This document shows positions 35,381-44,285 of a DNA stretch of 55,915 nt, in pieces. Origin of the DNA: Bacteroidia bacterium. Lineage in GTDB: Bacteria; Bacteroidota; Bacteroidia; NS11-12g; UBA9320. Within the stretch, counting starts at the first letter, position 1; each line of letters begins with the position of its first letter. Both the position numbers and the translations under genes were made by a program. The stretch lies in contig JADHMR010000005.1 in the NCBI GenBank assembly GCA_016779945.1, forward strand, positions 1 through 55,915, read 5' to 3'. The notes beneath the pieces were generated by a model that did no database searches, had not been told where the DNA came from, and saw only the letters and a list, made by a program, of their open reading frames with translations.

Positions 35381-35388
35381 CAAAAGTA
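35381..35388 (-). promoter_or_regulatory. -7 element for hmgA
   Basis: On the minus strand this reads TACTTTTG, exact TAnnTTTG, 19 nt before the ATG at 35361. No -33 seen. Confidence 0.45.
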
Positions 35389-35482
35389 CATAATTGAAAA
35401 TTTAGTTAGATTATAGCTACTTGCAAAACGTTAAATTATTAAATAATTACCTATGTTCATTAACCCAACTCACTCAATATCT

Positions 35483-35490
35483 TACCTTTG
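35483..35490 (+). promoter_or_regulatory. -7 element for the TPR-thrS operon
   Basis: TACCTTTG is an exact TAnnTTTG, 7 nt before ATG 35498. It lies downstream of the alternative ATG 35453, favouring the later start. Confidence 0.5.
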
Positions 35491-35497
35491 CATATCA

Positions 35498-36532
35498 ATG
35501 AGATATGTACTTCATTTTTTATTAGGATTTTTTGCAGTCGTAGGCATATTCACTTCAGGGTGTAATAGCTTAAGTAACCAATCTAGGAGTCTGTCTAGTG
35601 ATACTACCATAAGTTTAGAGGCTAGAGAATGGAGTAAAAAAATAGATCAGTCCCCAAATATTGCTGAATATTACATACAACGTGCTGAAGTACTAAATAA
35701 TGAAAAAAGACATGATCTAGCTATTCTAGATTATCAACAAGCAATTCAATTAGAACCAGATAATTGTGCTTCATACTATAAACTTGGTGATGCATACTTT
35801 GCTGCAGATCAAACGACCAAAGCACTTGAATATTATAAATTAGCCGAGCGTGCGAACCCCAATGATGTTGAGGCAGTCTTCAAACATGCCCAGTTCTTAT
35901 ATTTTGTGAGACAATTTGATAAAGGCAAAATTAAATTTGGTAAATTATTGAATCTGAATCCTGAACATGCTGAAGGACATTTTTACAGTGCAATGTTGCA
36001 CAAAGAGTCTGGTGATACACTTCAAGCAATTTATTTATTCAAGAAAACCATCGAATTACTCGGAGCTGATTATAATAGCAGCATGCAATTAGGAACTATC
36101 TATGAGGCTCAAAACGAAATTAATAAATCTATTCAGTCCTATCAGCAAGCCATTAATACGGATCCCAACAGCGATGAAGCCTATTATGCAATAGGACTGG
36201 GATATCAGAAAATCGGAGATAATATACTTGCCATGAAGAATTATCAAAAAGCCATTGATATCAATTCACAACATTTTTTGGCCTATTACAATGCTGGTAA
36301 TATATTAGCAGCTGATGAAAATTACACTTCAGCAATTGACCATTTTGAGATTTGCTTGAGATTGAAACCTGATCTTGCAAAAGCATACAATCGAATTGGT
36401 CAATGTTTTGAACTCTTGAGTACAGATAATAAAGCAACTGAAAATTATCTAAAATGTTTAGAAATAGACCCTAATTTTGCACTCGCCAAAGAGGGATTAG
36501 CCCGTTTAGGTAAAATAGAATCGACAAACTAA
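35498..36532 (+). CDS. TPR-repeat lipoprotein
   Basis: 344 residues from ATG 35498, chosen because it begins the lipoprotein signal ([12 protein letters not shown]...FTSGC). After a ~35-residue linker come eight tetratricopeptide repeats of exactly 34 residues each, for example [60 protein letters not shown] and [20 protein letters not shown]. They form a protein-binding superhelix; partner unknown. It lies 11 nt upstream of thrS and may share its mRNA although the functions seem unrelated. Confidence 0.85.
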   Translation: MRYVLHFLLGFFAVVGIFTSGCNSLSNQSRSLSSDTTISLEAREWSKKIDQSPNIAEYYIQRAEVLNNEKRHDLAILDYQQAIQLEPDNCASYYKLGDAYFAADQTTKALEYYKLAERANPNDVEAVFKHAQFLYFVRQFDKGKIKFGKLLNLNPEHAEGHFYSAMLHKESGDTLQAIYLFKKTIELLGADYNSSMQLGTIYEAQNEINKSIQSYQQAINTDPNSDEAYYAIGLGYQKIGDNILAMKNYQKAIDINSQHFLAYYNAGNILAADENYTSAIDHFEICLRLKPDLAKAYNRIGQCFELLSTDNKATENYLKCLEIDPNFALAKEGLARLGKIESTN

Positions 36533-36543
36533 AAAAGTTAAAA

Positions 36544-38475
36544 TTGAACATTAAAATAACATTACCTGATGGTTCAGTCAGAGAGATTTCTCAGGGAGAT
36601 ACTGCTTTGGATGTTGCCAAAGGAATTAGCGAAGGACTTGCCCGCGTTGTAGTAAGTGCCAAAATCAATGGTGAGGTTTGGGATTTGAATCGTCCCATCA
36701 CGGAAGATTCTACATTGAGCTTATTAAAATTTGATGACTTAGATGGCAAAAAGACTTTTTGGCATAGTAGTTCCCATCTACTTGCGGAGGCTTTAGAGGC
36801 ATTATATCCAGGGGTTAAACTAGGGATTGGTCCTGCTATAGATAATGGATTTTATTATGATGTTGACTTTGGAGACCAACAATTCTCGTCTAATGATTTT
36901 GAAAAAGTAGAGCAAAAAATGAAAGAGCTAGCCAGTCAGGCAAATTCTTTTGAGCGAAAAGAAATTTCGAAGGCAGATGCAATCGACTATTTCAAAGAAA
37001 AAAATGACCCTTATAAATTGGAGTTAATTGATGGTCTTGATGATGGTTCAATTACTTTTTATACGCAGGGTAATTTTACGGATTTATGCCGTGGTCCACA
37101 CATTCAAAATACTTCTTCTATCAAAGCCATTAAGCTATTAAACGTTGCGGCTGCATACTGGAGAGGTGATGAAAAAAACAAGTCACTAACTCGAATTTAT
37201 GGTGTTTCATTTCCCAAGGCAGGAATGCTGAAAGAGCACCTGAATTTATTAGAAGAAGCCAAAAAGCGTGACCATCGCAAGCTTGGCAGAGAATTGGAGT
37301 TATTTATGTTTAGTGAAAAGGTTGGAGCAGGATTACCACTTTGGCTCCCCAAAGGGACTGCAATTCGAGAACGTCTTGAAAATTTTATGAGGCAAGCTCA
37401 AATAGAACGTGGATATAAGCAAGTAGTAACCCCACATATTGGTCGTAAAGAGTTATACGTGACTTCCGGACATTATGATAAGTATGGTGAAGATAGTTTT
37501 CAACCCATAAAAACACCGAGTGAAGACGAAGAGTTTCTATTAAAACCAATGAACTGTCCTCATCATTGTGAAGTATTTAAATTTAAACCTAAAAGCTACA
37601 AAGAGTTGCCCCTTCGAATTGCCGAATTCGGCACGGTATATAGGTATGAGCAAAGTGGTGAGTTAAATGGTCTAACTCGAGTACGCGGATTTACACAAGA
37701 TGATGCACATATTTTTTGTACACCTGATCAGCTAAAAGCAGAGTTTGTAGATGTCATTGATTTAGTGATGCATGTTTTTGGAAAACTAGGGTTTGAAGAT
37801 TTCACAGCTCAAATTTCGCTTCGTGATCCTGAAAACAAGCAGAAATATATAGGTAGTGACGAAAATTGGGATAAGGCTGAGAAAGCAATTATTGAAGCAA
37901 CTGCAGAACGGGATATGAAAACAGTAACCGAATATGGAGAAGCTGCTTTTTATGGCCCAAAGCTAGATTTCATGGTAAAAGACGCGTTAGGAAGAAGTTG
38001 GCAATTAGGTACAATTCAAGTAGATTACAACTTACCTGAACGATTTGATTTAGATTATATTGGTTCTGATAATGAAAAACACAGACCTGTAATGATACAT
38101 CGTGCACCTTTTGGAAGCATGGAACGATTCATTGGAATATTGATAGAACATACTGCTGGAAATTTTCCGCTATGGTTGAGCCCAGAACAAGTAGCAATCC
38201 TTCCAATTAGTGAAAAGTATCACGATTACTCCGATAAAGTTTTAAAATTCCTCAATAAAAACGATATTCGCGGGCTTATTGACGAGCGTGCCGAAAAAAT
38301 TGGACGAAAAATTCGCGATGCTTGGGCTTCAAAAATTCCAGTAATGATAATTATTGGAGAGGAAGAGTCTGATAATCAGGAGGTTTCGGTCAGAGTTCAA
38401 GGCGAAGGCGATGTTGGTAAGTTTAAATTAGATGAGTTTGTAGATTACTTCAACTCATTATTGAATAAAGAATAA
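36544..38475 (+). CDS. thrS: threonyl-tRNA synthetase
   Basis: A 643-residue class II synthetase initiated at TTG 36544; no ATG is near the homologous N-terminus [11 protein letters not shown]. Domains in order: TGS (1-60), editing tRNA-SAD domain (about 65-225, with [11 protein letters not shown] and the DLCRGPHI motif), catalytic core (about 240-535) with [10 protein letters not shown] supplying the Zn-binding Cys, [15 protein letters not shown] as motif 2 and [11 protein letters not shown] as motif 3, then the anticodon-binding domain ([15 protein letters not shown] onward). It heads the thrS-infC-rpmI-rplT order found in many bacteria. Confidence 0.97.
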   Translation: MNIKITLPDGSVREISQGDTALDVAKGISEGLARVVVSAKINGEVWDLNRPITEDSTLSLLKFDDLDGKKTFWHSSSHLLAEALEALYPGVKLGIGPAIDNGFYYDVDFGDQQFSSNDFEKVEQKMKELASQANSFERKEISKADAIDYFKEKNDPYKLELIDGLDDGSITFYTQGNFTDLCRGPHIQNTSSIKAIKLLNVAAAYWRGDEKNKSLTRIYGVSFPKAGMLKEHLNLLEEAKKRDHRKLGRELELFMFSEKVGAGLPLWLPKGTAIRERLENFMRQAQIERGYKQVVTPHIGRKELYVTSGHYDKYGEDSFQPIKTPSEDEEFLLKPMNCPHHCEVFKFKPKSYKELPLRIAEFGTVYRYEQSGELNGLTRVRGFTQDDAHIFCTPDQLKAEFVDVIDLVMHVFGKLGFEDFTAQISLRDPENKQKYIGSDENWDKAEKAIIEATAERDMKTVTEYGEAAFYGPKLDFMVKDALGRSWQLGTIQVDYNLPERFDLDYIGSDNEKHRPVMIHRAPFGSMERFIGILIEHTAGNFPLWLSPEQVAILPISEKYHDYSDKVLKFLNKNDIRGLIDERAEKIGRKIRDAWASKIPVMIIIGEEESDNQEVSVRVQGEGDVGKFKLDEFVDYFNSLLNKE

Positions 38476-38483
38476 ATAAATAC

Positions 38484-39020
38484 TTGAAGATAAAAAGAAA
38501 GCCATTTAGGGGTAGAGTTAAAGATCCCCACAGAATTAATGAGTTCATCATTGCAGATCCTGTACGTTTAGTAGGAGAAAATGTTGAGCAAGGAATTACA
38601 GATCTCTCAGTTGCAATCAGTATTGCACAGGAGCAAGATCTTGATTTGGTTGAAGTTTCTCCAAAGGCAAACCCGCCAGTTTGTAAGGTCATCGATTATC
38701 GAAAATTTTTGTATGACCAGAAGAAAAAAGCCAAAGAGCTTAAATCTACGCAAGCAAAGACGGATATTAAAGAGATAAGATTCGGACCTAATACGGACGA
38801 GCATGATGTTAACTTCAAGTTGAAGCATGCAGAGAAATTTATCGAAGATGGACACAAAGTGAGAGCTTATGTGTTTTTTAGAGGTAGATCAATCGTATTT
38901 AAGGAAAGAGGAGAACTTTTGTTACTTCAGTTTGCAGAAAAGTTGCAAGAAGTAGCTAAGTTAGAGCAAATGCCTAAAATGGAAGGCAAAAAAATGATCA
39001 TTGTTTTAGCACCTAAATAA
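38484..39020 (+). CDS. infC: translation initiation factor IF-3
   Basis: About 178 residues from TTG 38484; an ATA at 38472 is the only other plausible start in this frame and no ATG exists. IF-3 binds the 30S subunit and checks the start codon. Visible: RINEFIIADPVRLVGENVEQGI, LDLVEVSPKANPPVCKVIDYRKFLYDQ, KEIRFGPNTDEHDVNFKLKHAEKF and a C-terminal KMIIVLAPK. A non-AUG start is the rule for infC because IF-3 lowers its own synthesis by rejecting such starts, so the odd start is probably functional. It follows thrS by 8 nt. Confidence 0.95.
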   Translation: MKIKRKPFRGRVKDPHRINEFIIADPVRLVGENVEQGITDLSVAISIAQEQDLDLVEVSPKANPPVCKVIDYRKFLYDQKKKAKELKSTQAKTDIKEIRFGPNTDEHDVNFKLKHAEKFIEDGHKVRAYVFFRGRSIVFKERGELLLLQFAEKLQEVAKLEQMPKMEGKKMIIVLAPK

Positions 39021-39037
39021 ATTAAAAAAGAGAGAAA

Positions 39038-39238
39038 ATGCCAAAGATGAAAACCAACTCTAGTGCCAAGAAGAGATTCAGAATCACTGGAACTGGTAAA
39101 ATTAAAAGAAAACACGCTTACAAGCGTCACATTCTTACAAAGAAGTCTAAAAAGAGAAAATTAGCTTTAAGACACAGTGGTTTAGTTCATCCATCAGATG
39201 AAAGTAATATCAAGTTTTTGTTAAGAATCGGAAAGTAA
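39038..39238 (+). CDS. rpmI: 50S ribosomal protein L35
   Basis: 66 residues, highly basic, [24 protein letters not shown] and [15 protein letters not shown] are typical of L35. Standard length, and located between infC and rplT as in most bacteria. Confidence 0.97.
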   Translation: MPKMKTNSSAKKRFRITGTGKIKRKHAYKRHILTKKSKKRKLALRHSGLVHPSDESNIKFLLRIGK

Positions 39239-39323
39239 TGTTAGCCAAGAGCTAATAAAGTACCATTATTCGGGCCAAAAAGTTTCGTATTTAACGAACG
39301 CCTAGTTTAAAAAAAAGAAAAAA

Positions 39324-39671
39324 ATGCCAAGATCAGTAAATGCAGTAGCCTCAAGGAGGAGACGAAAAAAAATGATGAAACACGCCAAAGGTTACTTTGG
39401 TAGAAGAAAAAATGTATGGACAGTTGCTAAAAATGCCGTTGAAAAGGCGTGGCAATATTCCTACAGAGACAGAAAAAACAACAAAAGAAACTTTCGCCGT
39501 TTATGGATTACCAGAATTAATGCTGGTGCTCGTTTACACGGTATGAGTTATTCCCAGTTTATGGGCGGTGTTCATGAAAATGGAATTGAGCTTAATAGAA
39601 AAGTTCTAGCAGACCTTGCTATGAACCATCCTGAAGCTTTTGCAGCCATTGTGAAAAAAGTAAAAAAGTAA
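39324..39671 (+). CDS. rplT: 50S ribosomal protein L20
   Basis: 115 residues, [62 protein letters not shown] and [11 protein letters not shown] are diagnostic of L20. L20 organises 23S rRNA during assembly and in several bacteria represses its own operon. It is preceded by an 85-nt spacer with two small hairpins (39242-39256 and 39283-39298 approximately) and followed by a terminator. Confidence 0.97.
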   Translation: MPRSVNAVASRRRRKKMMKHAKGYFGRRKNVWTVAKNAVEKAWQYSYRDRKNNKRNFRRLWITRINAGARLHGMSYSQFMGGVHENGIELNRKVLADLAMNHPEAFAAIVKKVKK

Positions 39672-39694
39672 TTTAACTCGCTAAAATAATACTT

Positions 39695-39721
39695 AAGCCC
39701 TCCATTTGGTGGGCTTTTTTT
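39695..39721 (+). terminator. rho-independent terminator after rplT
   Basis: AAGCCC pairs with GGGCTT (with an inner CCA/TGG pairing) and is followed by a run of T. It closes the thrS-infC-rpmI-rplT unit. Confidence 0.85.
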
Positions 39722-39751
39722 GTGCTTGTATTTTATGAGTATACAAACATA

Positions 39752-40360
39752 TTAGTGCATACGATCGCCCCTTATCTCAATTTTTTTGACCATTTCAGCC
39801 TCAAAAGCGATAAACTCATCCCATCGATTTGTTACATATTCACTCGAACCAAACTCTTTTGCAAGATTTATGAATGCTTTATAATGTCCTGCTTCACTAA
39901 CCATAAAATCATGATAAAATTTTTTAAGTTCTTGATCTTGGATGTGAACACTTAATAGTCTAAAACGCTCACAACTTCTTGCTTCAATCATTGCGAATGA
40001 TAGCAAGTATTCGATAATCTGCTTATTTATATGATTGCCTTTTCTAATATAGCTGTTCAGCTGATTGACATATTCATCTTTTCGCTGATGACCCAATTCA
40101 AAACCTCTCTTTTTTAATTCTTTAACTACTTTTCTAAAATGCCCCCATTCCTCTGCTACAATTGGTGAAATTACTTCTACTATTTTAGGGTATTTACTAA
40201 ACTTACTAATAATACTTATTCCATGAACAGCAGCTTTTTGTTCGCACCATGCGTGGTCAGTTAAAATGAATTCTATGCTTTTCTCTGCAATATTGACCCA
40301 CCTTGGATCTGTAGCCATTTCAAGTCCGAGTGTGGTTTTTATTTTTTCTGAACTGTTCAT
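39752..40360 (-). CDS. miaE: tRNA-(ms2io6A37) hydroxylase, MiaE type
   Basis: About 202 residues from ATG 40360; the in-frame TTG at 40366 lies inside the promoter box. MiaE is a diiron enzyme that hydroxylates the isopentenyl group of modified A37 in tRNA. The four-helix diiron ligands are visible as ...DHAWCEQKAA, EEWGHFRKV, EARSCERFRLL and SEAGHYKAF. Length is close to known short MiaE. miaA and miaB are not in the window. The promoter TACATTTG ends 3 nt before the ATG. Confidence 0.9.
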   Translation of the reverse strand: MNSSEKIKTTLGLEMATDPRWVNIAEKSIEFILTDHAWCEQKAAVHGISIISKFSKYPKIVEVISPIVAEEWGHFRKVVKELKKRGFELGHQRKDEYVNQLNSYIRKGNHINKQIIEYLLSFAMIEARSCERFRLLSVHIQDQELKKFYHDFMVSEAGHYKAFINLAKEFGSSEYVTNRWDEFIAFEAEMVKKIEIRGDRMH

Positions 40361-40363
40361 CCT

Positions 40364-40371
40364 CAAATGTA
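40364..40371 (-). promoter_or_regulatory. -7 element for miaE
   Basis: On the minus strand this reads TACATTTG, exact TAnnTTTG, only 3 nt before ATG 40360. A TTG 26 nt upstream (40398-40400) is slightly too far to be a standard -33. Confidence 0.5.
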
Positions 40372-40380
40372 TTTTCTAAA

Positions 40381-41724
40381 TTAAAAAAGTGTTAAAACAA
40401 GTAAGAATATTAATATGCCCATCAGCATTAACATCAACGTGTATGGAAGGATATCCTTTGCTTTTAGCCCAGTGATACTTAATAAGGGTAGTGCCCAAAA
40501 TGGTTGAAGCATATTTGTGATTTGATCTCCATAGGCTAGAGCTAGTATTATTTTGGGTAATGATATACCTAATTCTAATGCTGCTTTTAAAATAATTGGT
40601 CCTTGTAATGCCCATTGACCTCCGCCACTTGGAACGAATATATTTACCAAACCAGCACTAAAAAAAGTATAAATAGGTAATGTTTTTTTTGAAGCTACAT
40701 CAATGAAAAAATCCGAGATATTTTCAATTAATCCACTACTCTGCATCAGTGCTAAAATTCCAAAATATAATGGGAATTGAATAAGTATTCCAGACGCACC
40801 TTGAATGGCCTTATCAACAGCACTCAAAAAAGAGCGAATATTCGCATGTAATAAAATATTTAACCCTAAAAGACTGAAATTGATATAATTAGGGTTGATA
40901 AACCCAGATTTATTTTGAGCAGAAATTGCAATATAGAATGCAATTAAAGTAAGAATTACACCAATTATTTTACTTATCCATCTAGAATTATCAATGTGCT
41001 CTGCACCAATGATTTTAGATTGTTTTTCTGGTGTTTGCTCATGTTTTATAACGTTTGGAATTTCTTTAGTTGTATTTTTACTTATGAGAGAACTTAGTAT
41101 AGGTACAACTATAATTAATAAAATAACTGCCGTTAAATTCATTGGGCTAAATACAGTATCACTGAATGAGATTAATTCTGGCATTAATTGGTTTTTGGTG
41201 ATATCTCTAATGTGACCAACTTCTGCTACTTTTGTTAATGCACTACCAGATATTCCTCCGTGCCAAACCATAAGTCCTACGTAACCAGAAGCACCTATCA
41301 AAGGGTAGTTTAGTTTGATTTTACGATTAGTGAAATTTTCCCCTACTTTTCTAGCGATTATCGCACCAAATATTAGCCCAAGTCCCCAATTGAATAGAGC
41401 AACTAAAATGGTAGTGAGTGTTACTGCAAATGCAGCTTGTGTCCCAGTTTGAAGTCGTTTAATAATTTGATTGATAAGTGAATTAAAAAAAGTGGTGAGT
41501 GCTAGTGAATGACCAAGGACCAACATCAGCATCATTTGCAACGCAAATGCCAACAAATTAGAATTCCATAGTCCCTTTTGCCAATCTAGGACTAAATTAA
41601 CTAATGGCTTATCTGAATTAATCAAAGCCATAAAAAATACGACAATGGTTATTAGTAATGCAATGCTAAAAGGCGTTGGCAGTATTCTTCTAAACCAGTT
41701 AGTGTAATGCTTTACAAATTTCAT
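40381..41724 (-). CDS. AtoE-like short-chain fatty acid transporter
   Basis: A 447-residue inner-membrane protein with about ten helices. Family markers: PTPFSIALLITIVVFFMAL at the N-terminus, FNWGLGLIFGAIIARKVG near residue 115, IGASGYVGLMVWHGGISGSALTKVAEVGH near 150, and IFVPSGGGQWALQGPIILKAA near 365, all matching AtoE/TIGR00366 proteins that take up short-chain fatty acids such as acetoacetate or butyrate. No thiolase or CoA-transferase gene is adjacent. It overlaps the upstream methionine sulfoxide reductase gene by 4 nt. Confidence 0.85.
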   Translation of the reverse strand: MKFVKHYTNWFRRILPTPFSIALLITIVVFFMALINSDKPLVNLVLDWQKGLWNSNLLAFALQMMLMLVLGHSLALTTFFNSLINQIIKRLQTGTQAAFAVTLTTILVALFNWGLGLIFGAIIARKVGENFTNRKIKLNYPLIGASGYVGLMVWHGGISGSALTKVAEVGHIRDITKNQLMPELISFSDTVFSPMNLTAVILLIIVVPILSSLISKNTTKEIPNVIKHEQTPEKQSKIIGAEHIDNSRWISKIIGVILTLIAFYIAISAQNKSGFINPNYINFSLLGLNILLHANIRSFLSAVDKAIQGASGILIQFPLYFGILALMQSSGLIENISDFFIDVASKKTLPIYTFFSAGLVNIFVPSGGGQWALQGPIILKAALELGISLPKIILALAYGDQITNMLQPFWALPLLSITGLKAKDILPYTLMLMLMGILIFLLVLTLF

Positions 41725-42161
41725 AGAAGTGAAACAATCTGCTCAAGATAAGATTGATCCTCAGAATCAAACATTTTATAATGGGTACTGTCAATATCTA
41801 AAACTGCAAAAACTTGATTTCCTCTGATGCATGGAATAACAATTTCGGAGTTTGATTGTGGACTGCAAGCGATATGTCCCTCAAATTGATGAACATCGTC
41901 AACGATGTATGTTTTTTTATGTAACCAAGACTTACCACAAACTCCTTTGCCCAAAGCAATTGATGTACAGGCAATGGGTCCATTGAAAGGACCCAACTGT
42001 AATTTGTCATCAATAACTCTATAAAATCCTATCCAATGGTGGGAGAAATGATCGTATAATAAACGAGATAAATTAGCCATGTTTGCAATGTCATCCACAT
42101 TTTTATCTATCAGAGATTCTGCTTCTTTAATTATGATCGAATACTTCTGAGCTTTTTTCAT
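41721..42161 (-). CDS. msrC: free methionine-(R)-sulfoxide reductase (GAF domain)
   Basis: A 146-residue single GAF domain that reduces free methionine-R-sulfoxide. The three catalytic-type cysteines occur in ACTSIALGKGVCG and EGHIACSPQSNSEIVIP with spacings of 10 and 24 residues, the exact pattern of fRMsr enzymes from E. coli and yeast. WIGFYRV and AVLDIDS are further GAF-fRMsr markers. A near-consensus TAATTTCG box lies 6 nt before the ATG. It is coupled to an AtoE-like transporter by a 4-nt overlap. Confidence 0.92.
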   Translation of the reverse strand: MKKAQKYSIIIKEAESLIDKNVDDIANMANLSRLLYDHFSHHWIGFYRVIDDKLQLGPFNGPIACTSIALGKGVCGKSWLHKKTYIVDDVHQFEGHIACSPQSNSEIVIPCIRGNQVFAVLDIDSTHYKMFDSEDQSYLEQIVSLL

Positions 42162-42212
42162 ACTTTACGAAATTATGACATATTGGATGATAGATACTGT
42201 CTAATATGAAAT

Positions 42213-42220
42213 TAATTTTG
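42213..42220 (+). promoter_or_regulatory. -7 element before a 28-codon ORF
   Basis: TAATTTTG is an exact TAnnTTTG, 6 nt before ATG 42227, the same spacing as at several confirmed genes here. Confidence 0.45.
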
Positions 42221-42226
42221 ACTTAA

Positions 42227-42313
42227 ATGTTAAATAAACATCTAAAAATAATTATATTTTTTTTATCAATCAATGTTGCATTTTTATATGCGATGCTGCT
42301 ATGGCTAGTATAA
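42227..42313 (+). CDS. candidate 28-residue single-pass membrane peptide
   Basis: An open frame of 28 codons in the spacer between two minus-strand genes. It encodes MLNKHLKIII, then a hydrophobic stretch FFLSINVAFLYAMLLWLV: a positively charged N-terminus and one membrane helix, as in regulatory or accessory microproteins. A perfect promoter box stands 6 nt upstream, and the ORF ends before the next gene. I know no homolog. It could also be a chance ORF inside a small RNA. Confidence 0.4.
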   Translation: MLNKHLKIIIFFLSINVAFLYAMLLWLV

Positions 42314-42339
42314 TTTAATGACTATTTTCTATCTAATAT

Positions 42340-43548
42340 CTAGGAAGAAGAATCATTAAGAATCGTATTAATAGAATACAAACTTATTCCTAACGAGCAA
42401 AAGGTTATTATACCTATTGCCTCTGTAAAATCTGACAACTGATGACCTAAAAAAAGTTCCGAAGTGAGCGTGATTAATATTATTGGATAGTAAAACCAAG
42501 ATTTAATAGTTCCTTTTTGTTGGTTATAAATTAATATGATAACAAGGGGTGTCAAAAAAACGAAATAATATTTCCATGCTAATGGAGATATTATTGGAAT
42601 TAGAGAAAGAGTAATAATAAATTGTTTAGCAAAACTATTTATGTTGTCTTTAGTAAGGTAAAACTTTGAAGCTATGTAAATACCCAAAATTCCAATTAAA
42701 ATAATTGTAACTGCTTTGTATTGCAGGTTTGATAAATTTAAAACGTTATAGCTGAAGGTATCTATTCGAGTATGTTGGGTTGTTAATCCGCACATCCAAC
42801 CCCATATAGATTGATTCATGTGTTCACATTTTAACCCATTAACAACTTGTGCATTGTTCCATTCTTTGAATAGTTCAATACCCAAATCAGATCCAAAATA
42901 CATGAATACAATCATCGTTGTCAGTGCTAGCCCTAACAATGTATACGACACAGATTTAAATTCTTTTTTGAATACCAAAAAACCAAGAATTAAAATGGGA
43001 TAAACTTTAATACTAATTATGAATGCCAAGACTATTCCGGCCCACAAGTTTTTTTTTTGAATAATTAATTGAAGTACGAATATGCTCAATCCCAAAATGA
43101 ATAGATTAATTTGGAGGTTACTTATTTCCTCTAGGAATATTCTTAGCGTACATACAAACGGTAAAATAAATAATGGATTGAGAAGATTTATTTGCTCATT
43201 TTTTTCTTGTTTTATGTTTAAGACGAGTTGGTATGGAGTGAAATAGGAGATAGTCCATTTAAAAATAATAAGATTAACTACAATAATTCCTATTAACCAA
43301 ACCAATCTTAGGCCAGTAAAACTTAATTCGTTCAACCAATAAAGTGGAATACAAATAATTGAAAAGAATGGAGGCCATGTATTTCTGTAATCTGAATATA
43401 TAGGTAAATTATTCCATGCCAACTTTCCAGCAGAAATATATCCGCCAAAATCACCTTCACGAAAAATATCTCTTAAAACCTCGCCAAAAACTACAATTGA
43501 ACATAAATAGAATAGGATTTTAAAAATATTTTTTTTATACCCGAACAT
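42340..43548 (-). CDS. GT87-type polyprenyl-phosphate-sugar mannosyltransferase-like membrane protein
   Basis: About 402 residues from ATG 43548; a TTG at 43569 is the alternative. It is a multi-pass membrane protein with around ten helices. The pattern resembles the DUF2029/GT87 family: FREGDFGGYISAGKLAWNNLPIYSDYRNTWPPFFSIICIPLYWL near the N-terminus (acidic loop after the first helix, then TWPPFF), and IISPLAWKYYFVFLTPLVIIL near residue 340. Such enzymes transfer a sugar from a polyprenyl-phosphate donor in the envelope. Substrate unknown. Confidence 0.7.
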   Translation of the reverse strand: MFGYKKNIFKILFYLCSIVVFGEVLRDIFREGDFGGYISAGKLAWNNLPIYSDYRNTWPPFFSIICIPLYWLNELSFTGLRLVWLIGIIVVNLIIFKWTISYFTPYQLVLNIKQEKNEQINLLNPLFILPFVCTLRIFLEEISNLQINLFILGLSIFVLQLIIQKKNLWAGIVLAFIISIKVYPILILGFLVFKKEFKSVSYTLLGLALTTMIVFMYFGSDLGIELFKEWNNAQVVNGLKCEHMNQSIWGWMCGLTTQHTRIDTFSYNVLNLSNLQYKAVTIILIGILGIYIASKFYLTKDNINSFAKQFIITLSLIPIISPLAWKYYFVFLTPLVIILIYNQQKGTIKSWFYYPIILITLTSELFLGHQLSDFTEAIGIITFCSLGISLYSINTILNDSSS

Positions 43549-43591
43549 ATTTGTGAAGTAGAATTTCAAGTGTTAAAAATAAGATATTTTA

Positions 43592-43599
43592 CAAAACTA
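43592..43599 (-). promoter_or_regulatory. -7 element upstream of the GT87-like gene
   Basis: On the minus strand this reads TAGTTTTG, exact TAnnTTTG, 43 nt before ATG 43548. It would give a leader of about 35 nt, longer than is usual in this window. Confidence 0.35.
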
Positions 43600-43631
43600 G
43601 CTGTCCAGAAACACAAAGAGATCAGCCAATA

Positions 43632-44285
43632 TTAATCGAATAGTTGCTTAAATCTATTCAAATCAGCAAAAGACCAGTTTTTAATTTGCAATTGAGCACC
43701 TTTCAATCCTTTATCTTCTCCAAATGCAATACTCTTCATTCCTGCTTTTTTGGCAGCGAGAAGACCAGCTTGAGAGTCTTCGATAACGAGGCACTCTGAT
43801 GGTTTGCAGTTTAATTTTTCAGCAGCTAGTAAAAATATGTCCGGTTCTGGTTTAGAATGTGGTGTCATTCCGCCGTCTACTATTGCTTGGAAGTCTAATA
43901 CTAAATCTAATTTATCAATTATTCGAATGGCATTTCGACTACTTGATCCGATGGCAACTTTGATGTCTTCTGATTTAGCTTGTGAATTAAATGATTTAAA
44001 GTTTGGAAAAATTTCATTAGGGGTCATGGTGTCGATGTATTTTAGATACATCTTATTTTTAGTTTGAAGTAGATTTTGTTTTTCTGCCTCTGAAATACGA
44101 GCACCACTCCATTTTAAAAGTTTGTCCAACGATTCTTTTCGTCCAACCCCTTTTAGTTTTTGATTTTGTTTTTCAGTTAAAACAAAATCGAGTTGCTTAG
44201 CAACCCATTTCCAACTTTCATAATGATATTTAGCAGTGTCTGTTATGACTCCATCAAGATCATAAATTATACCTTTTAAACTCAT
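43632..44285 (-). CDS. pgmB: beta-phosphoglucomutase
   Basis: A 217-residue HAD-family enzyme that converts beta-glucose 1-phosphate to glucose 6-phosphate in maltose and trehalose use. HAD motifs: DLDGVITDTA (I), GSSSRNA (II), HSKPEPDIF (III) and VIEDSQAGLLAA (IV). The GVGRKESLDKLLKWSG block of the cap domain fits pgmB more than other HAD phosphatases. No maltose or trehalose phosphorylase gene is adjacent. The start overlaps the stop of the N-acetylglucosamine kinase-like gene by 4 nt. Confidence 0.85.
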   Translation of the reverse strand: MSLKGIIYDLDGVITDTAKYHYESWKWVAKQLDFVLTEKQNQKLKGVGRKESLDKLLKWSGARISEAEKQNLLQTKNKMYLKYIDTMTPNEIFPNFKSFNSQAKSEDIKVAIGSSSRNAIRIIDKLDLVLDFQAIVDGGMTPHSKPEPDIFLLAAEKLNCKPSECLVIEDSQAGLLAAKKAGMKSIAFGEDKGLKGAQLQIKNWSFADLNRFKQLFD

